A stretch of 64,000 bases of DNA from Mumia flava (GCF_002797495.1 NZ_PGEZ01000001.1:1612001-1676000), one strand, 5' to 3'. Positions 32,343 to 43,394 are shown, counted from the first letter of the stretch. Notes: a model not told the origin generated them from the sequence alone. Numbers and translations are program-made.

Positions 32343-35030
32343 TCAGGACTTCTTGGCGGTCTTCTTGGCGGTCGACTTCTTCGTCGTCTTCTTCGCGGGC
32401 GTCTTCTTCGCCGTCGACTTCTTGCGCGTGGACTTCTTCGCCGGGCCCTTGGCGCGCTTCTCGGCGAGCAGCTCAGCGGCGCGCTCCAGCGTCACGGTCT
32501 CGACCTCGTCGCCCTTGCGCAGGGTCGCGTTGTACTCACCGTCGGTGACGTACGGCCCGAACCGCCCGTCCTTGACCACGACCGGGCTCCCGCTGGCCGG
32601 ATCGTTGCCGAGCTCCTTGAGCGGAGCGGCAGCCTGGCGACGACCGCGCTGCTTCGGCTGGGCGTAGATCGCCAGCGCCTGCTCGAGGGTGATGTCGAAG
32701 AGCTGCTCCTCGGTCTCCAGCGAGCGCGAGTCCGTGCCCTTCTTGAGGTACGGGCCGTACCGGCCGTTCTGCGCGGTGATCTCGTCGCCGGACTCCGGGT
32801 CCACCCCGACCACGCGCGGCAACGACAACAGCTTGAGGGCATCGTCGATCGTGACGGTGTCGAGGTCCATCGACTTGAGCAGGGAGCCGGTCTTCGGCTT
32901 CTCCTTCTTCGCGCCCTTCTTCGCCGGCGTCTCCGCCTCGGGCAGCACCTCGGTGACGTACGGGCCGAAGCGACCGTTCTTCGCGACGATCGTCCGCCCG
33001 GTCGACGGGTCGACCCCGAGCTCGCGGTCCTGCCCGGCGGGGTTCGCGAGCAGCTCGCGGGCCTTGTCCATCGTCAGCTCGTCCGGCGGCAGGTCGTCGG
33101 GGATGTTCGCGCGCTGCACCACGCCGTCGGCGTCCGGGCCCTCGAGGTACGGGCCGTACCGCCCCACCCGGATCGCGACCCCGTCGCCGAGGTCGAACGT
33201 CGACAGCTCGCGGGCATCGATGTCACCGAGGCCGTCGACGAGCTTCTTCAGCCCGGTGTCCTCGGTCTTGTCGCCGTAGTAGAAGCTGTGCAGCACCTCA
33301 GGTCGGCGCTCACGGCCCGCAGCGACCTCGTCGAGCACGTCCTCCATCATCGCGGTGAAGCCGTAGTCGACCAGGCGCCCGAAGTGACGCTCGAGCAGCC
33401 GCGTGGCCGAGAAGGCGACCCAGGCAGGGACGAGGGCGTTGCCCTTCTTGTAGACGTAGCCGCGGTTGAGGATCGTCTGGATGATGGAGGCGTACGTCGA
33501 CGGGCGCCCGATCTCGCGCTTCTCGAGCTCGCCGATCAGCGTCTGCTCCGTGTAGCGCGCGGGCGGCTTCGTGGCGTGGACGGCCGCCTCGATCGACGCG
33601 GCCGTCACCGTCTCCCCCTCCGCGACGTCGGGGAGCCGGGTCTGCTTGTCGTCGGACTCCGCCTCGGGGTCGTCCGCGCCCTCCACGTAGGCCTTCAGGA
33701 ACCCGTAGAACGTGATCGTGCGTCCGGACGACGTGAGCTCGCACTCCTCACCGGAGCCGGCGGTCGCGCCGATCCGCACGGTCACGGTGTTGCCGCGGGC
33801 GTCCTTCATCTGCGACGCCATCGTGCGCATCCAGACCAGCTCGTACAGCCGGAACTCGTCGCCGCTCAGCCCGGTGTCGCCGGGCGTACGGAACGTCTCG
33901 CCCGCCGGACGGATCGCCTCGTGCGCCTCCTGCGCGTTCTTCACCTTCGAGGCGTACGTCCGCGGCGCCTCGGGCAGGTAGTCCGGCCCGTACAGCTCGC
34001 GGACCTGTGCCCGCGCGGCGTCCAGCGCGGTCTGCGACAGCGTCGTCGAGTCGGTCCGCATGTAGGTGATGTGCCCGCCCTCGTACAGCCGCTGCGCGAC
34101 CTGCATCGTGCGCTGCGCACCCCAGCCGAGCTTGCGGCCCGCCTCCTGCTGCAGCGTCACGGTCCGGAACGGGGCGTAGGGGCGGCGGGTGTAGGGCTTC
34201 GACTCGACCGAGCGGATCGTGAACGTCGCGTCGCGCAGCCCGTCGGCCAGCGCGACGGCGCGGGCCTCGTCGAGGTGGATCACCGGCGGCTTGCCCGTGA
34301 GCTGCCCCTCGGAGTCGAAGTCGCGGCCCTGCGCGACCCGGGCGCCGTCGACGTTGACGAGCCGGGCGGGGAACACCTGCGGGTCCTTGCCCTCGCCCGC
34401 GTCGAGCCGGGCGTCCAGGTCGGCGTACGTGGCGGAGCGGAACGCGATCCGCTCGCGCTCGCGCTCGACGACCAGCCGGGTCGCGACCGACTGCACGCGC
34501 CCTGCCGAGAGACCCGACATCACCTTCTTCCACAGGACCGGGCTGACCTCGTAGCCGTACAGACGGTCGAGGATGCGACGGGTCTCCTGGGCGTCGACGA
34601 GGTCGGTGTTGATCTCGCGGGTGTTGGCGATCGCGGCCTCGATGGCCTGCGGGGTGATCTCGTTGAAGGTCATCCGGCGGACCGGGACCTTCGGCTTCAG
34701 CTCGTCGACGAGGTGCCAGGCGATCGCCTCGCCCTCCCGGTCCTCATCGGTCGCGAGGATGAGCTCGTCGGACTCCTTGAGGAGCTTCTTGAGCTTGGTG
34801 ATCTGGGCCTTCTTGTCCGCCGGCACGACGTAGACCGGGTCGAAGTCGCCGTCGACGTCCACACCCAGCCGCGCCCAGGGCTGCCCCTTGTACTTCGCGG
34901 GGACCTCCGCCGCGCCGTTGGGCAGGTCGCGGACGTGGCCGAAGCTGGCCTCGACGACGTAGCCCTTGCCGAGGTAGCCGGCGATCTGCGCGATCTTCTT
35001 CGGCGACTCGACGATGACGAGAGAGGTCAC
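32343..35030 (-). CDS. topA: DNA topoisomerase I
   Basis: This 895-residue type IA topoisomerase relaxes negative supercoils. The TOPRIM domain holds VIVESPKK and DEDREGEAIAWHL with metal-binding acidic residues; the catalytic Tyr is in GHITYMRTDST. The C-terminus has several repeated (N/D)GR(F/Y)GPY motifs (for example KNGRFGPYV and QNGRYGPYL) and a Lys-rich tail (KKSTAKKTPAKK), as in actinobacteria, in place of zinc fingers. The GTG start at 35030 has AGGAG 9 nt upstream. It is single-copy housekeeping, on the minus strand next to the amine oxidase and divergent from the giant wall protein. Confidence 0.97.
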   Translation of the reverse strand: MTSLVIVESPKKIAQIAGYLGKGYVVEASFGHVRDLPNGAAEVPAKYKGQPWARLGVDVDGDFDPVYVVPADKKAQITKLKKLLKESDELILATDEDREGEAIAWHLVDELKPKVPVRRMTFNEITPQAIEAAIANTREINTDLVDAQETRRILDRLYGYEVSPVLWKKVMSGLSAGRVQSVATRLVVERERERIAFRSATYADLDARLDAGEGKDPQVFPARLVNVDGARVAQGRDFDSEGQLTGKPPVIHLDEARAVALADGLRDATFTIRSVESKPYTRRPYAPFRTVTLQQEAGRKLGWGAQRTMQVAQRLYEGGHITYMRTDSTTLSQTALDAARAQVRELYGPDYLPEAPRTYASKVKNAQEAHEAIRPAGETFRTPGDTGLSGDEFRLYELVWMRTMASQMKDARGNTVTVRIGATAGSGEECELTSSGRTITFYGFLKAYVEGADDPEAESDDKQTRLPDVAEGETVTAASIEAAVHATKPPARYTEQTLIGELEKREIGRPSTYASIIQTILNRGYVYKKGNALVPAWVAFSATRLLERHFGRLVDYGFTAMMEDVLDEVAAGRERRPEVLHSFYYGDKTEDTGLKKLVDGLGDIDARELSTFDLGDGVAIRVGRYGPYLEGPDADGVVQRANIPDDLPPDELTMDKARELLANPAGQDRELGVDPSTGRTIVAKNGRFGPYVTEVLPEAETPAKKGAKKEKPKTGSLLKSMDLDTVTIDDALKLLSLPRVVGVDPESGDEITAQNGRYGPYLKKGTDSRSLETEEQLFDITLEQALAIYAQPKQRGRRQAAAPLKELGNDPASGSPVVVKDGRFGPYVTDGEYNATLRKGDEVETVTLERAAELLAEKRAKGPAKKSTRKKSTAKKTPAKKTTKKSTAKKTAKKS

Positions 35031-35129
35031 GGACGTGTGCTCCTGGCGTGTGGGTCGGACGGGACGGCCCGTCCGGGCGCCCGAACGGGGCAGCCGAGCG
35101 CCACGGTAGCGCGTTCGGCGAAAAACGGA

Positions 35130-35162
35130 GGACACCGGTGTGCACCACGGGGCCCGGTGTCC
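35130..35162. promoter_or_regulatory. Inverted repeat between topA and the giant wall-protein gene
   Basis: GGACACCGG and CCGGTGTCC (35130-35138 and 35154-35162) flank 15 nt in the 246-nt divergent region. It may be an operator, or a supercoil-sensitive element of topA. No other gene is visible in this gap. Confidence 0.4.
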
Positions 35163-35276
35163 GGCGAGAAGCGGACAGGTGGTGACGTCAACGGTTGAGG
35201 TTGTGGAAAGGTTCCGAGACCGCCAGTCTGAGGGGCAGGATCCTGCCGATTCGTCCGCTTCGACCCCGGAGGCTAC

Positions 35277-38200
35277 GTGTCCCACCGAGCTCGTGCTGCC
35301 CTGTCGTTCGTCGCCGCGCTGCTCATCGCTCTGCCGCTCGCGTTGACCGGCGCGGTGTTCGCGCCGGCGCTCGCCCAGGGCACGGGAGTCGTGTCGGTGG
35401 ACAAGTCCGTGGTCGGCACGCCGCCGGCCGGCGGGTACGAGCCGGGGGACACGTTCCAGTACGAGATCGAGGTGTCGTGCTCGAACCTCGACGGACCGGG
35501 CTGTGACGATGCGCAGCTCACCGACACCCTCCCTCCGCCGCTCGTCCTGTCCGGTGACCCGGCGGTCACCGTGAGCGGCACCAGCGACGCCGAGATCACG
35601 GAGGACGGCGACAACTTCACGATCGACTTCACCGAAACCCTCGGCGGCGGGGTCATCGGTCTCACCGCCGGCAGCGACATCTCGATCATCGTCAACGTGG
35701 AGGTCCCCGAGGACGCCTCGGGCGACTACGACGGCACCGTCACGAACACCGCCGACGTCACGCAGTCCAACGGCGACCCTGCCTCCGACTCGGCCGACGT
35801 CACCCTGAACATCGAGACGACGCTCGCCGCGACGGTCGACAAGACGATCGATCCCACCACGGTGCCCGGCGTCCCCGGCGTGCCGGTCGAGATCACGATC
35901 GACTCCGCGAACACCTCGAACGCGTCGGTCGACTCCCTGGTCGTCCAGGATCCCGCGGACGGCGCCGACGACCCGTTCGAGTACCTCGCGGTGACCGGGG
36001 TCGTCTCGTTCACCCCGCCCGACGGCGCGGTCCAGGTGCAGGTCGACTGGCAGAGCGAGGACGGCACCTGGAACGAGGGCACACCGTCGGCCATCCCGAC
36101 CGATCCCAACGCCCTTCTGTCGGGCATTCCCGACCTGACTGCGGTGCACGGCCTCCGGATCACGTGGATCGGCGACGACGGCGCGACGATCCCACCGGAC
36201 ACCGAGAGCACGATCGTGCTGGCGACGGAGACGCGTCCGAACGTCGCGGACCTCCCTGAAGGTGCGACAACGGTCGACAACGTCACGTCCGCGCTGGTGA
36301 CCCAGGACGACGCCACGTCCGTGCCGGTCACGGACGCCGCGACCGTCGTGATCAACCGGACGGCCCCGACGGTCGAGACCACGAAGACCTACACGCCGAC
36401 GAACGTGCCCTCCGGTGGGACGACCACCGCGACGATCACGTCGGCCGTCGGGTCGATCCCCGTCACGGAGATGGTGATCCAGGACCCGGCAGCCGGCACC
36501 GCGAGCTTCGTGGACCAGAACGTGACGTTCGAGGGGTTCGACCCGGACTCGATCCAGTGGCCCGCGAACGCCACCGAGGCGACGATCGTCTACACCTACG
36601 ACGACGGGACCACGTCGACCGAGACGACCGACGTCCCGAACACGCTGCCGGACCCGGACGCCGGCAAGACCGTCACCGGCTTCACCATCACCTTCGCCGG
36701 ACCGATCCAGGCGAACGCGACCGCGAACATCGCGTACGACGTCACCGTCGAGACCCTGCCGGACGGCTCGGGGCCGGACACCTCGACCAACACGACGAGC
36801 ACCACCGTCACCGACGCGAACGGCACGCCGGCCGACGACACCGACTCGGCGACGATCAACGTCCTCCCGCTCCAGGTCGAGACCGACATCACCAAGGACA
36901 TCATCCGGACCGAGATGCCCGGGGTTCCCGGCGCGTCGACGGTGATCTCACTCAACGCCGGGGTCTCCGACAGCTCGACGATCGGGTCGGACTACCTCCA
37001 GATCACCGACCCGTCCCCGCAGCCGCCGGACAGCGACGCACCGCCGACGCTGACCGACTTCTGGAACCGGATGGACCTGGCGTCGCTCGGACCGGTCGAG
37101 ATCCCCACGAACACCACGCTCACCGTGGAGTACTGGAGCGACTCCGAGCAGGAGTGGGTGACGGTGGAGTCGGACATCGGCGCCGACGCCTCGCCGTACA
37201 CCTGGACACCGACGGCCGACGAGCGCGAGGACATCGCCGGGATCCGACTGACCTGGGAACCGACCGACCCCGACGGGACCCTGCCGCCCGGCTTCGAGGT
37301 CACCCCGTACTTCACCGTCAGCCAGCGCGACACGATGCGTGACGGGTCGGGCAGCGCTCTCCCCGACGACACGACGGGCACCCTCACGTACGACAACGAC
37401 GCGCAGTCGAAGGTCGACAACGACGCCTCGCAGGACACCCCGGTCTACGACGACGATGACGACACCATCGACGTGTACCCCGTCGACGGAGGCCCCGGCA
37501 CGGACCTGCTCGACAAGACGTGGCTCGATCCCGACTCCGGCAACCCGAGCGACGCCGTTACGGTGCCCGCGCTGACCGACGACCAGCGGGCCGCCCGCGT
37601 CCTGTGGGGCACCGGAGGTTTCCCGATCGAGCAGGCGGTGGTCGCCGACCCCGCGAGCGCCGGTGAGCTGGCCGACGTCTCCACCAGCGTCTTCGACGCC
37701 TTCGACCTGGTCGAGATCCAGCCGATCGACGCGAGCAGCGATCCGCTCATGACCTTCGACGCCGTCACGGCCGTCGAGCTGTACGACGGGTCGGGCTGGG
37801 TCGACATCACCACGGACGTCTGCGGCGCCGACGGCGCCGGCTGCGACGGGACCTTCCCCGGCTACACCCTCGACGCCGACCAGCAGGCCTCCACGATCGG
37901 GGTCCGCCTGACCTTCGAGGAGAGCCCGACCCGCGGCGACCGGATCACCAACCCGGCGACCGACCCGCCGGTCGGGAGCGGTGTCGCTCTGTCGAACGCC
38001 GCGAGCCGGCCGGTCGACCTCACCTTCCAGATCCGCCAGACGCTCCGCTCCGACCCGTCCCAGCCGGTCCTCGGCACGGAGCACGACTACACCTACAACA
38101 CCGGGACGGCCGGCCTGGTCGACAACACCGCCAGCCTGACGCCCGACGACTACGACCCGTCGACCGACGACGCACTGATCACGATCACGGACGAGAACGT

Positions 38201-41200
38201 CAACACCACGATCACCAAGACGTTCGACGCCGACTCCATCGGCCTTCCCCCGGCCGGCGGTGGGACGAGCATCCAGGACTTCCCGCTCACGCTGGTGACG
38301 CTGACCGCGACGAACACGACCCCGGCCCTCGTCTCCGACCTCACGGTCACGGATCCGGTCGACGGGACCCCGCCGACGAACGTGTTCGAGATGTTCAACC
38401 TCCAGGACATCGTCTCGATCAGCGTGCCTGCGGGCGCGGATCCAGCGTTGACGGAGGTCGTGCTCACCCATCAGACCGGCACGGTGGACGCTCCCATCAC
38501 GATCGACGAGGCCCTCGCGCGCAGTGAGGGAAGCCTGGCGACGGTGACCGGGATCAGCGTCCTCCACCACAGCCCGGACGGCACGCTGGTCGCGATCGAG
38601 CCCGATGCCACGTCGGTGGTCGAGCTGAGCCTGCGTCTCCGCCCCACCTACCGCACCAGCGGCGCGCCGATCGAGGAAGGCGACACGGCGATCAACCGTG
38701 CCCAGAGCGACGTGAGCAGTCCGGAGGACGACGCCACGGCGACCTCCCCCGCCCAGATCGTCATCGAGCAGGCGACCTACGGCGTCCAGGCCGAGAAGAC
38801 GATCGCTCCGGCGGAGCGGTACGAGGACGAGAGCGACGTCTACACGATCACCCTCGAGGGTCAGCCGACCGGGAACGTCCGCACCCGCGAGCTGACGATC
38901 AGCGACACGGCGGAGACGTTCTGGAACGCGTTCGACTTCACCTCCTTCGAGCCGACCACACGCCAGGACCCGATCGCGCAGATCAAGACGGACGCGCTGG
39001 TGGGCATCACCTACGAGCTCGACGCGGGCGGCAGTCCTGTTGCCCTGTGCAACGGGTCGGAGGACCTGACCGGATGCTGGGCCGAGGGCGAGTGGACCGA
39101 GGTGACCGGCGACATCCTTCCCGTGCTCCCCGACGGCGTCTCGGCAGCACAGGTGCGCGGGCTGCGGTTCTCGTTCCGCAACGCCGACAACACCGGCTGG
39201 GAGCGGTCATCGACGCCGGTCGTCCCGGTCGCCTTCACCGCGACCCGGCGCGACACCCTGATCATCGGGCCGAACGGCGAGGACGACACGGTGCCGGTCC
39301 CGTCGACGCTGCCCGGGATGGAGACGGCGCCGGGTGAGGACGAGCAGGGCCGGACCACCGACACGGTCGACGTCGACGCGACGGGCGCGTTCAACGAGGC
39401 GGGCGGACAGGAGTACACCGCGTCCGACTCCGACACCGACTCGACGCTCCTGCGTCACCTGACCAACGAGGTCTCGATCGTGAAGTCGCCGGGTCGCGGC
39501 GACGACGACCCGCCGCTCTACCTCCCCGACACCCCGATCCCCTACACGATCACCATCACCAACACCGGATCGTGGCCGCAGACCGGCGTCACCATCACCG
39601 ACCAGATCCAGACGAACGAAGACGGCGCGATGCTCGTCCTCCCGGTCGACGACGAGGGGAACCCCGAGGTCGAGTACACCTTCACCCTGGTCGGCGCGGA
39701 CGGCACGCCGAAGCCCACGGACGGCTTCACGGCCGACCTCGACGAGGAGACCGGCGTCCTGACCATCACCCCGCCGGACGGCTTCGTCCTCGAGCCCGGG
39801 GACGTGCTGACGATCGGCACGCCGCTCGTCTACCAGCCGGGGCTCAACCCGGGGACGCAGGTCCGCAACCGCGTGACGGTCAGCGACGACCGTACGTACG
39901 ACGTCTGCGAGTCGACCCGCAACCAGACGATCGACCGGACCTCCGAGCTGGTCGACAGCTGCTCCTCGATCACGGTGACCGAGCCGCTTCCGGCATCCCC
40001 GATCCGTGTGGCGAAGGCGGTCAGGGGCGTCGGCGCGGGCCTGCCCGACGCCGCACCCGGCGATCAGAACTACGACGATCTCGGCATCCTGGTCAGTGGC
40101 GCGTCGTCACTCAACTCCTGCGAGTCCCCGAACGCCCCCGACGGCTTCTACACCTACCCCTGCGTTCCGATCACGCGACCGGGCGGGACCGAGCGGTGGG
40201 CGACGCGGTTCACGAACTCGGGCAACACGATCGCCGGGATCGTCGCGGGCATCGACGTCCTCCCGACGCCGGGCGACACCGGCGTGATCCTGCCGACGGA
40301 CCGCGACTCGGAGTTCACCCCGACCCTGCTCGGGAACTTCACCTCGGACGGCGAGCCGGTCGATCTCGACGACGAGTTCGAGACGTTCTATTACATGACG
40401 ACGGTGCCGGACGTCGCCTGCAACGAAGCCGACATCCTCAGCGAGACGGATCCGGACTGGAGCGAGGCGAACTACCCCGACTGCTACGACGACGTCGAGA
40501 GCCGCGACTGGATCCGGATCACCTCGGCGACGACCGCCGCCGAGCTCGCCCAGGCGCGTGCCGTCAAGGGGATCGTCGACTACTCGGAGAACCCAGGCCC
40601 GGAGAACGGTCTCCTGCCGCTCCAGACCAAGACCTTCACCTACGAGACGCAGACTCCCTGGACGCCGGAAGAGCCGGGCTTCGTGGCGCCGACGCCCGTC
40701 GCGTGGAACTCGATCGCCGCAGGCGCCCGAGCCACCGACGGCTCGGACGTGCAGAACCCGACCGCGGTGATCGAGCCGCGGAAGGTCGGGGTCGCGACGG
40801 CCACGGGCCAGCTCGACCTGCAGAAGATCGTCGACGTGCCGGACGGCTTCCCGCCGACGGCGATCCCGCCGTCGTACACGATGCGGCTGTCGTGCACGTC
40901 GGGACCGGAGGAGGTCTCGATCGTCGACGCCGACGGCGCTGACGGCAGCCTCGTCACCGTCCCGTCGACCAACCTGCCGATCACCGTGAACGCGAGCGGC
41001 AACCTCACCATCCCGTGGGGCGCCGAGTGCACCGCGACCGAGGAGCCCGCGCCGCAGGGGGCGACGGTCACCTGGGACCCGGCCGGGGTCGATCCCGCCT
41101 CCGGCGAGGTCGAGGCCACGCGGGACTTCGCCGACCGCGGTGACATCCTGTACAAGGCGTGGCCGGACCCGATCCCTCCGCTCGCTATCACCGCGACGAA

Positions 41201-43367
41201 CACGTACGAGCTGGCCGGCTTCTCGGTGAGCAAGACCGTGGACACCGGTGGCGCCGAGGACCAGGACGGCGAGCCGATCACGTACGACACCGACTACGAC
41301 TTCACCGCGTCGTGCACGTTCAACGGAACCGAGATGATCCCCGACGCGGAGCAGAGCTTCAGCCTCGGCGACGGCGAGGAGATGACGTTCGACGACCTGC
41401 CTGCCGCCTCGGAGTGCTCCGTGACCGAGACGGGCACCGGTGGAGCGGCGGAGACGTCGATCCAGCTGACGCAGTCCGGGGTCGACGCCGACGAGATCGA
41501 CGGCACCACGGTCGACTTCGTCCTGGACCCCGACGACGGCGACGAGCACGTCAACGCCGTCGCCTACACGAACAGCTACACCGTCGGCTCGGTCGACGTC
41601 GTGAAGGCTGTCGAGGGCGATGGAGCCGACGACTGGGCGACGGCGCCCTTCGAGGTCGAGATGACGTGCGAGCTCGCGGGGACGTCACCCGACCCCGTGT
41701 ACGAGGACTCCGAGGTGTTCACCGCGCCGGACGATCTGGAGTGGTCGGTCGAGAATCTCCCGACGGGCGCCGAGTGCTCGTTCGCCGAGACCGCGACCGG
41801 CGGCGCCACGACCTCCTCGATCGCGCCGAACCCGGTCACGGTCGGCAACGACGACGTCGACGATCCGGCCGAGGTGACCGTGACGAACACCTTCGAGACC
41901 GGCACCATCGACGTCCGCAAGGTCGTCGCGGGCCTCGACGGCCAGGCCCTCGAGGATGCGCTCCAGGTGACCTACATCTTCGACCTCTCCTGCACCCGTG
42001 ACATCGACGGCACGCCCACGCCGATCCCCGACGCCGACATCCCCGGCGGTCCGATCCGTGAGGTCGTGCCGGCCGACGACCCGATCGGGGAGTGGACCGG
42101 TCTGCCGGTCGGTGCCGAGTGCACGATCACCGAGGAGCTGGGCGAGGACCTCGAGGATCCGCCGACGGTCCTGATCGTGCCCGACACCGTGACGGTCCGG
42201 AACAACGTGACGGCCCGGTTCGAGGTGATCAACTCCTTCGAGGTCGCGCCGCTGACGGTCGAGAAGGTCGTCGACGGCGACGCGGCCGACGTCGCGCCGG
42301 CCGAGTTCGACGCCGAGATCTCCTGCTCCTACGCGACCGCGGACGGCGACATCCCGCTCGTGATCGACCCGGACGACCCGGATGCCGCGCCCGGTCCGCT
42401 GGACGTGACGATCGAGGCCGGAGGCTCCTTCACCACGGCCGACATGCCGGTCGGCGCGAACTGCACCGTGAGGGAGACCGACGACGGTGGCGCGACGTCG
42501 ACCACCATCACCGGTGACGGCGAGGTCGTCGTCGCCGTCGACGGTACGACAGCGACGATCACGAACACCTTCGACGACACCGGCCTGGTGCTCGGTAAGC
42601 AGGTCGACCCGGGCGGCGCCGTCGACAGCGACGGTGACCCGATCGCGTACGACCTGACGTACACGTTCTCGGCGCTGTGCACGTTCAACGACCAGACCGT
42701 GCTCGACACCGAGGTCGAGCTGGGCTCGGGCGAGTCCCAGGAGTTCGACGGGCTGCCGGTCGGATCGGACTGCACCGTGACGGAGACCGACGACGGTGGC
42801 GCGAAGGCGACCGCCCTGGTGGTCACGCAGAGCGGCACCGAGTCCGAGGGCGACGGCGACTCCGTGTCGTTCACGCTGACGGCCGGCGGCGCCGAGCTCG
42901 ACGCGGTCACCGCCACCAACACGTACGGCGCCGGCGGTCTGCGGATCCGCAAGGTCGTCGACGGCACGGGTGCGGGTCCGTTCACCCTGCGGGTCCGGTG
43001 CACGCTCGACGCTGCAGCGCCCGACGAGGTCCGTGACGAGCGGACCGAGCTCGCCGGGGGCGAGACCTGGGCGGTCGACGACGTACCCGCCGGAGCCGAG
43101 TGCACGGTCACCGAGCCGCGTTCCGGCGGTGCGGATGCCGTCGCGATCGACCCGGGCACCGTGACGGTCGACGACGGGAGCAACGTGCGCGTCACCGTGA
43201 CGAACACGTTCGACCCGCCGCCCGGGACCGGCGCCGGTGGGGGCGCTGACGAGGACCTCCCGTGGACCGGCAGCCCGGTCACCCCGGGTCTCGGCCTCCT
43301 CGGTCTGCTGACGGTGCTCCTCGGAGGACTCGCCGTCCGGCTCGGACGCAGTCTGCGGCAGGGCTGA
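35277..43367 (+). CDS. Giant LPWTG cell-wall-anchored repeat protein
   Basis: This 2,696-residue exported protein is the largest gene in the window. The GTG start has GGAGG 4 nt upstream. Residues 1-35 are a signal peptide ending near APALAQ. The long N-terminal part (about 36-1830) is Asp/Thr-rich, beta-type sequence made of DUF11-like units (Y.I...N.....V.ITD..). From about 1840 to 2640 come seven related units of 100-135 residues, each starting like V.K.VDG and holding C...EE and ITNTF motifs, as in DUF5979/prealbumin-like wall proteins. The end is LPWTG (2661-2665), a hydrophobic helix and RLGRSLRQG: a sortase signal. It probably forms a stalk or adhesin on the cell surface. Confidence 0.93.
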   Translation: MSHRARAALSFVAALLIALPLALTGAVFAPALAQGTGVVSVDKSVVGTPPAGGYEPGDTFQYEIEVSCSNLDGPGCDDAQLTDTLPPPLVLSGDPAVTVSGTSDAEITEDGDNFTIDFTETLGGGVIGLTAGSDISIIVNVEVPEDASGDYDGTVTNTADVTQSNGDPASDSADVTLNIETTLAATVDKTIDPTTVPGVPGVPVEITIDSANTSNASVDSLVVQDPADGADDPFEYLAVTGVVSFTPPDGAVQVQVDWQSEDGTWNEGTPSAIPTDPNALLSGIPDLTAVHGLRITWIGDDGATIPPDTESTIVLATETRPNVADLPEGATTVDNVTSALVTQDDATSVPVTDAATVVINRTAPTVETTKTYTPTNVPSGGTTTATITSAVGSIPVTEMVIQDPAAGTASFVDQNVTFEGFDPDSIQWPANATEATIVYTYDDGTTSTETTDVPNTLPDPDAGKTVTGFTITFAGPIQANATANIAYDVTVETLPDGSGPDTSTNTTSTTVTDANGTPADDTDSATINVLPLQVETDITKDIIRTEMPGVPGASTVISLNAGVSDSSTIGSDYLQITDPSPQPPDSDAPPTLTDFWNRMDLASLGPVEIPTNTTLTVEYWSDSEQEWVTVESDIGADASPYTWTPTADEREDIAGIRLTWEPTDPDGTLPPGFEVTPYFTVSQRDTMRDGSGSALPDDTTGTLTYDNDAQSKVDNDASQDTPVYDDDDDTIDVYPVDGGPGTDLLDKTWLDPDSGNPSDAVTVPALTDDQRAARVLWGTGGFPIEQAVVADPASAGELADVSTSVFDAFDLVEIQPIDASSDPLMTFDAVTAVELYDGSGWVDITTDVCGADGAGCDGTFPGYTLDADQQASTIGVRLTFEESPTRGDRITNPATDPPVGSGVALSNAASRPVDLTFQIRQTLRSDPSQPVLGTEHDYTYNTGTAGLVDNTASLTPDDYDPSTDDALITITDENVNTTITKTFDADSIGLPPAGGGTSIQDFPLTLVTLTATNTTPALVSDLTVTDPVDGTPPTNVFEMFNLQDIVSISVPAGADPALTEVVLTHQTGTVDAPITIDEALARSEGSLATVTGISVLHHSPDGTLVAIEPDATSVVELSLRLRPTYRTSGAPIEEGDTAINRAQSDVSSPEDDATATSPAQIVIEQATYGVQAEKTIAPAERYEDESDVYTITLEGQPTGNVRTRELTISDTAETFWNAFDFTSFEPTTRQDPIAQIKTDALVGITYELDAGGSPVALCNGSEDLTGCWAEGEWTEVTGDILPVLPDGVSAAQVRGLRFSFRNADNTGWERSSTPVVPVAFTATRRDTLIIGPNGEDDTVPVPSTLPGMETAPGEDEQGRTTDTVDVDATGAFNEAGGQEYTASDSDTDSTLLRHLTNEVSIVKSPGRGDDDPPLYLPDTPIPYTITITNTGSWPQTGVTITDQIQTNEDGAMLVLPVDDEGNPEVEYTFTLVGADGTPKPTDGFTADLDEETGVLTITPPDGFVLEPGDVLTIGTPLVYQPGLNPGTQVRNRVTVSDDRTYDVCESTRNQTIDRTSELVDSCSSITVTEPLPASPIRVAKAVRGVGAGLPDAAPGDQNYDDLGILVSGASSLNSCESPNAPDGFYTYPCVPITRPGGTERWATRFTNSGNTIAGIVAGIDVLPTPGDTGVILPTDRDSEFTPTLLGNFTSDGEPVDLDDEFETFYYMTTVPDVACNEADILSETDPDWSEANYPDCYDDVESRDWIRITSATTAAELAQARAVKGIVDYSENPGPENGLLPLQTKTFTYETQTPWTPEEPGFVAPTPVAWNSIAAGARATDGSDVQNPTAVIEPRKVGVATATGQLDLQKIVDVPDGFPPTAIPPSYTMRLSCTSGPEEVSIVDADGADGSLVTVPSTNLPITVNASGNLTIPWGAECTATEEPAPQGATVTWDPAGVDPASGEVEATRDFADRGDILYKAWPDPIPPLAITATNTYELAGFSVSKTVDTGGAEDQDGEPITYDTDYDFTASCTFNGTEMIPDAEQSFSLGDGEEMTFDDLPAASECSVTETGTGGAAETSIQLTQSGVDADEIDGTTVDFVLDPDDGDEHVNAVAYTNSYTVGSVDVVKAVEGDGADDWATAPFEVEMTCELAGTSPDPVYEDSEVFTAPDDLEWSVENLPTGAECSFAETATGGATTSSIAPNPVTVGNDDVDDPAEVTVTNTFETGTIDVRKVVAGLDGQALEDALQVTYIFDLSCTRDIDGTPTPIPDADIPGGPIREVVPADDPIGEWTGLPVGAECTITEELGEDLEDPPTVLIVPDTVTVRNNVTARFEVINSFEVAPLTVEKVVDGDAADVAPAEFDAEISCSYATADGDIPLVIDPDDPDAAPGPLDVTIEAGGSFTTADMPVGANCTVRETDDGGATSTTITGDGEVVVAVDGTTATITNTFDDTGLVLGKQVDPGGAVDSDGDPIAYDLTYTFSALCTFNDQTVLDTEVELGSGESQEFDGLPVGSDCTVTETDDGGAKATALVVTQSGTESEGDGDSVSFTLTAGGAELDAVTATNTYGAGGLRIRKVVDGTGAGPFTLRVRCTLDAAAPDEVRDERTELAGGETWAVDDVPAGAECTVTEPRSGGADAVAIDPGTVTVDDGSNVRVTVTNTFDPPPGTGAGGGADEDLPWTGSPVTPGLGLLGLLTVLLGGLAVRLGRSLRQG

Positions 43368-43370
43368 GGA

Positions 43371-43394
43371 GACTCCGTAGCCGGCTACGGAGTC
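43371..43394. terminator. 24-bp perfect palindrome after the wall-protein gene
   Basis: Positions 43371-43382 (GACTCCGTAGCC) and 43383-43394 are perfect complements with no spacer. It lies 4 nt after the stop. A further long-range pair, GTCCCGCACTC (43392) and GAGTGCGGGAC (43470), encloses the rest of the gap before the convergent methyltransferase. It probably works as a bidirectional terminator or a cruciform. Confidence 0.6.
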
